Source of the DNA: Paenibacillus sp. cl123
GTDB lineage: Bacteria; Bacillota; Bacilli; Paenibacillales; NBRC-103111
Length of the DNA: 64,000 nucleotides
Direction: 5' to 3'
Assembly (NCBI RefSeq): GCF_900101595.1
Contig: NZ_FMYY01000011.1
Span: 129,000 to 192,999 of the forward strand
The notes beneath the pieces were generated by a model that searched no databases, was not told where the DNA came from, and worked only from the letters and a program-made list of their open reading frames with translations. Of this stretch, positions 61,426 through 64,000 are shown one piece after another. The stretch's first letter is position 1; every line of letters begins with the position of its first letter. The translations under genes were made by a program, and so were the position numbers.

Positions 61426-63507
61426 ATGACTGCAGGACGACGTTATCCGCCGGTCAGCGCCAAGCTGCCGGCGCTGATGCACGGCGCTGACTACAACCCG
61501 GATCAATGGCTGGACAGCCCGGAGGTGCTCGGCGAGGACATCCGGCTGATGAAGCTGGCGAACACGAATGTGATGGCCGTCGGCATATTCGCTTGGTCGG
61601 CCATCGAACCGGAGGAAGGTGTATTTACCTTCGATTGGCTCGATCAAACGCTTGACCGGCTTGCCGCGGGTGGCATCTATGCGTGGCTGTCCACGCCGAG
61701 CGGCGCAAGGCCCGCCTGGATGTCGGAGCGCTATCCCGAGGTGCTGCGCGTCGGCGGCAACCGCGTGCGCAACCTGCACGGGCTGCGGCATAATCATTGT
61801 CTGACCTCGCCGGTTTATCGCGAGAAGGTCCGAACGATCAATGCCAAGCTGGCCGAGCGATACGCCGCTCATCCCGCGGTGATCGGCTGGCATATCTCCA
61901 ACGAATATGGCGGCGAGTGCCATTGCCCGCTCTGCCAGGACGCCTTCCGCGCGTGGCTGAAACGGACCTACAAAACGCTGGATGAGCTGAATCAGGCTTG
62001 GTGGACGACGTTCTGGAGCCATACGTTTACATCATGGTCGCAGATCGAATCTCCGGCGCCGCATGGCGAGTACAGGCTGCACGGGCTGAATCTGGCCTGG
62101 CGGCGTTTCGTCTCCGACCAGAGCGCCGACTTTTGCCGGAACGAAATTTTGCCGATCAAGGCCGTCGACCCGCAGGCGACCGTAACGAGCAACCTGACGT
62201 TGTGGAACGACTGGATCGACTACCGGCCATTCGCCGATCTGCTGGATGTCGTGTCCTGGGATGCTTATCCCGAGTGGCATAAAGCCGATAACGAAGGCGA
62301 GGCCGCCGTCGCCGCTTTCTTCTCGTTCAACCACGACCTGTTCCGCTCGCTGAAGGGCGGGCAGCCCTTCGTCCTGATGGAATGTGCCCCCAGCTCCACC
62401 AACTGGCAGCCGGTCAGCAAGCTGAAGCGGCCGGGCATGCACAAGCTGTCGGCGCTGCACGCCGTTGCGCACGGAGCCGATTCGATTCAATATTTTCAAT
62501 GGCGCAAAAGCCGCGGCTCATTTGAAAAGTTTCACGGAGCCGTCGTCGATCATGTCGGCACGGAGCACACGCGGGTATTCCGCGAGGTAGCCGAGCTCGG
62601 CGAAACGCTGGAGCGGCTGCGGGAGGTCGCGGGCACGACGGCGCCGGCCCGGGTCGCCGTCATCGCCGACTGGGACAACCGCTGGGCGGTGAAGGACGCG
62701 CAAGGACCGCGCAACATGGGGCTTCATTACGAGGAGACAGTTGTCCAGCATTACCGGGCGTTCTGGGAACTCGGCATACCGGTGGATATCATCGACAGAC
62801 ATAGCGACTTGTCCCGTTATGCGCTAGTTGTCGCGCCGATGATGTATATGGCCGATGCCGCGTCCGGCGAGCGGATCGAAGCATATGTACGCGGCGGCGG
62901 CACATTTGTCGCAACGTATTGGTCCGGCATTGTGAACGAGCATGATCTATGCCATCTCGGCGGCTTCCCGGGCCCTCTGCGCACAACGCTTGGCATCTGG
63001 TCGGAGGAAATCGACGGACTGTATGACGGCGTCCGAAATGCCTTGTCGTGCGTGGACGGCAACTCGCTCGGCTTGTCCGGCGAATACGCCGCACATGAGT
63101 TATGCGACTTGATCCATCTCGAAGGAGCGCAGGCGCTTGCGGTGTACCGCGACGATTTTTATGCCGGACGTCCGGCGTTGACCGTGCACCATCTCGGCCA
63201 AGGCCGCGCCTATTACTTGGCGGCACGAGCCACGGAGCCGTTTTATGCTCCGTTCTACGCCGCCGTGTGCGAACAAGCCGGGATCGAGCGAGTCGTGGCG
63301 ACCGAGCTGCCGGCCGGCGTAACCGCCCAGCTCCGCTCGGACGGAACGTTCGACTACGTATTCCTGCTGAATTTCAGCAGCAGCGAGCAGCGTGTCTCCC
63401 TGGACGAGCGGCGCTATACGGACATGGAGTCCGGCGAGACGCTCGACGCGGGTGAGCTCGTGCTGCCGCTGTACGGCGCACGGGTATTGAAGCGGGCTGC
63501 CCGCTGA
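61426..63507 (+). CDS. Beta-galactosidase-type glycosidase, GH42
   Basis: This 693-residue cytosolic enzyme starts at ATG 61426 after GGAAGGAG, 22 bases after the previous stop. The (beta/alpha)8 domain carries the acid/base Glu160 in HISNEYGG and the nucleophile Glu319 in FVLMECAPS. The zinc-binding cysteines of GH42 are at 125, 165, 167 and 170 (NHC and ECHCPLC). A middle trimerisation-type domain (about 395-600: RVAVIADWDNRWA) and a small beta C-domain complete the family layout. Some GH42 members cleave alpha-L-arabinosides, so galactose specificity is probable but not certain. It is the last gene of the uptake operon. Confidence 0.94.
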   Translation: MTAGRRYPPVSAKLPALMHGADYNPDQWLDSPEVLGEDIRLMKLANTNVMAVGIFAWSAIEPEEGVFTFDWLDQTLDRLAAGGIYAWLSTPSGARPAWMSERYPEVLRVGGNRVRNLHGLRHNHCLTSPVYREKVRTINAKLAERYAAHPAVIGWHISNEYGGECHCPLCQDAFRAWLKRTYKTLDELNQAWWTTFWSHTFTSWSQIESPAPHGEYRLHGLNLAWRRFVSDQSADFCRNEILPIKAVDPQATVTSNLTLWNDWIDYRPFADLLDVVSWDAYPEWHKADNEGEAAVAAFFSFNHDLFRSLKGGQPFVLMECAPSSTNWQPVSKLKRPGMHKLSALHAVAHGADSIQYFQWRKSRGSFEKFHGAVVDHVGTEHTRVFREVAELGETLERLREVAGTTAPARVAVIADWDNRWAVKDAQGPRNMGLHYEETVVQHYRAFWELGIPVDIIDRHSDLSRYALVVAPMMYMADAASGERIEAYVRGGGTFVATYWSGIVNEHDLCHLGGFPGPLRTTLGIWSEEIDGLYDGVRNALSCVDGNSLGLSGEYAAHELCDLIHLEGAQALAVYRDDFYAGRPALTVHHLGQGRAYYLAARATEPFYAPFYAAVCEQAGIERVVATELPAGVTAQLRSDGTFDYVFLLNFSSSEQRVSLDERRYTDMESGETLDAGELVLPLYGARVLKRAAR

Positions 63508-63533
63508 GGCTGCTCACAGTGGCGGATTGGGAC

Positions 63534-63566
63534 AGCGGGAGCCGGTATCGGGCTCCCGCTGTTTGT
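63534..63566 (+). terminator. Rho-independent terminator of the GH42 operon
   Basis: AGCGGGAGCC (63534-63543) and GGCTCCCGCT (63551-63560) form a perfect 10-bp stem with a 7-base loop, followed by GTTTGTT. Confidence 0.8.
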
Positions 63567-63590
63567 TGTTTGGCGGGCGCGGGGCATCGT

Positions 63591-63694
63591 CGTACAACTC
63601 CCTCACCTTGGACGCCTGTCGGACTGGGGTTATACGGTTTTTCGTACAACTCCCTCACTTTGGACGCCTGCCGGACTGGGGTTATACGGTTTTC
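63591..63694 (+). repeat. 52-bp tandem repeat, two copies
   Basis: Copies at 63591-63642 and 63643-63694 differ at only about three positions. Each starts CGTACAACTCCCTCAC and ends TTATACGG followed by T-rich sequence. Neither copy is coding by any visible signal. Confidence 0.88.
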
Positions 63695-63810
63695 TGTGAA
63701 AATACGTTAAACAGATGAGTGTGCGATTTTCTGTTTTTAGGCAATACAATGCCCGGGATCTCCATTTCAATGAGTCCATGTTTATCCTGTCTATAAGTTG
63801 GTAACAATAA

Positions 63811-64000
63811 TTAACTTGCTCGTTTTTTTGGTCCGCCTTCTAGGTAAGCTTCTTTGTTTTTAAGCATGTTATAGGCAATGACCAGTATGGTTCGTGCAAC
63901 AGCAATGCAAGCTTTCTTCTTTCCACGCCTTGATGCGATCTTCCAAAATTTCGTGGATAAACCGTTGTTTCTCGTACGAGCGATTGCCCAGGCCGCTTCG
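63811..64000 (-). CDS. IS110-type transposase, C-terminal end only (runs off right edge)
   Basis: The reverse-strand frame is open from the right edge to TAA at 63811-63813, giving 62 codons. The translation has EAAWAIARTRNNGLST, then ARTILVIAYNMLKNKEAYLE. It matches the C-terminal part of IS116/IS110/IS902-type transposases (the AAW-x-x-x-RT ... ARRGKKKA ... AVA region). The catalytic N-terminal DEDD part would lie beyond the window. The insertion sequence probably ends within about 100 bases to the left of the stop; no terminal inverted repeat is expected for this family. Confidence 0.85.
   Translation of the reverse strand, partial: EAAWAIARTRNNGLSTKFWKIASRRGKKKACIAVARTILVIAYNMLKNKEAYLEGGPKKRAS

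Noticed and set aside
63591..63694. Two repeat units considered as a CRISPR remnant
   Set aside because: The units are directly adjacent with no spacer and there are no cas genes in the window.

Overview
The window comes from a Gram-positive member of the Bacillota, most likely Paenibacillus or a close relative. The evidence is the mid-to-high GC content with long coding frames, strong AGGAGG-type ribosome binding sites and frequent TTG starts. It is also rich in S-layer homology (SLH) proteins, YesM/YesN two-component pairs, AraC regulators and CUT1 sugar importers without their own ATPase. No rRNA, tRNA, CRISPR array or replication origin was seen. All calls come from reading the sequence and recalling family knowledge; no database search was run.

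Left part (1-17264). A large secreted multidomain protein (YD-repeat, chitobiase-C-like and F5/8C-like modules) runs off the left edge behind a small secreted partner. Then come uppP, a secreted SLH-like protein with an apparently non-canonical start, a GNAT acetyltransferase, a reverse-strand sugar-catabolism cluster (sugar-phosphate isomerase-like TIM barrel, AraC regulator, Gfo/Idh/MocA dehydrogenase), a stalk-domain protein, a VOC protein and trxB. Next is a two-gene operon of the RNA ligase rtcB and an AAA+ ATPase. It is preceded by a leader that holds a 25-codon ORF overlapping a long GC-rich inverted repeat. A second Gfo/Idh/MocA dehydrogenase follows.

Middle part (17265-41487). A Fur-boxed ferric-siderophore uptake operon (binding lipoprotein plus a double-length fused permease, no ATPase) is followed by an AraC regulator divergent from a FAD-dependent oxidoreductase. 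Then comes the most unusual locus, 24519-34503: four reverse-strand genes encoding a cohesin-SLH surface anchor, two secreted beta-propeller proteins that each end in cohesin-like plus dockerin modules, and a paralogous propeller without a signal peptide. This looks like a small cell-surface cohesin/dockerin assembly built on propellers rather than glycosidases. Immediately upstream on the same strand lies a complete CUT1 importer with its YesM/YesN sensor pair.

Right part (41488-64000). A coiled-coil/GNAT fusion, an SLH protein with four Ig-like repeats and an M23 peptidase with Ycf48-like repeats come first. An IsdG-like monooxygenase follows. Beside it is a TetR regulator with two matching operator palindromes in front of a DUF2306 membrane protein and a DJ-1/PfpI protein. 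The end is a polysaccharide-utilisation locus: a secreted PL8 lyase on the reverse strand, then a forward YesM/YesN pair, two permeases, a binding lipoprotein, a second FAD-dependent oxidoreductase and a GH42 beta-galactosidase. A 52-bp tandem repeat and the C-terminal end of an IS110-type transposase close the window.

The likely overall theme is outside-to-inside glycan handling. Surface or secreted proteins bind and cleave polymers, YesM/YesN pairs sense the products, CUT1 importers take them up (probably energised by a shared MsmX-type ATPase encoded elsewhere), and cytosolic dehydrogenases and hydrolases process them.
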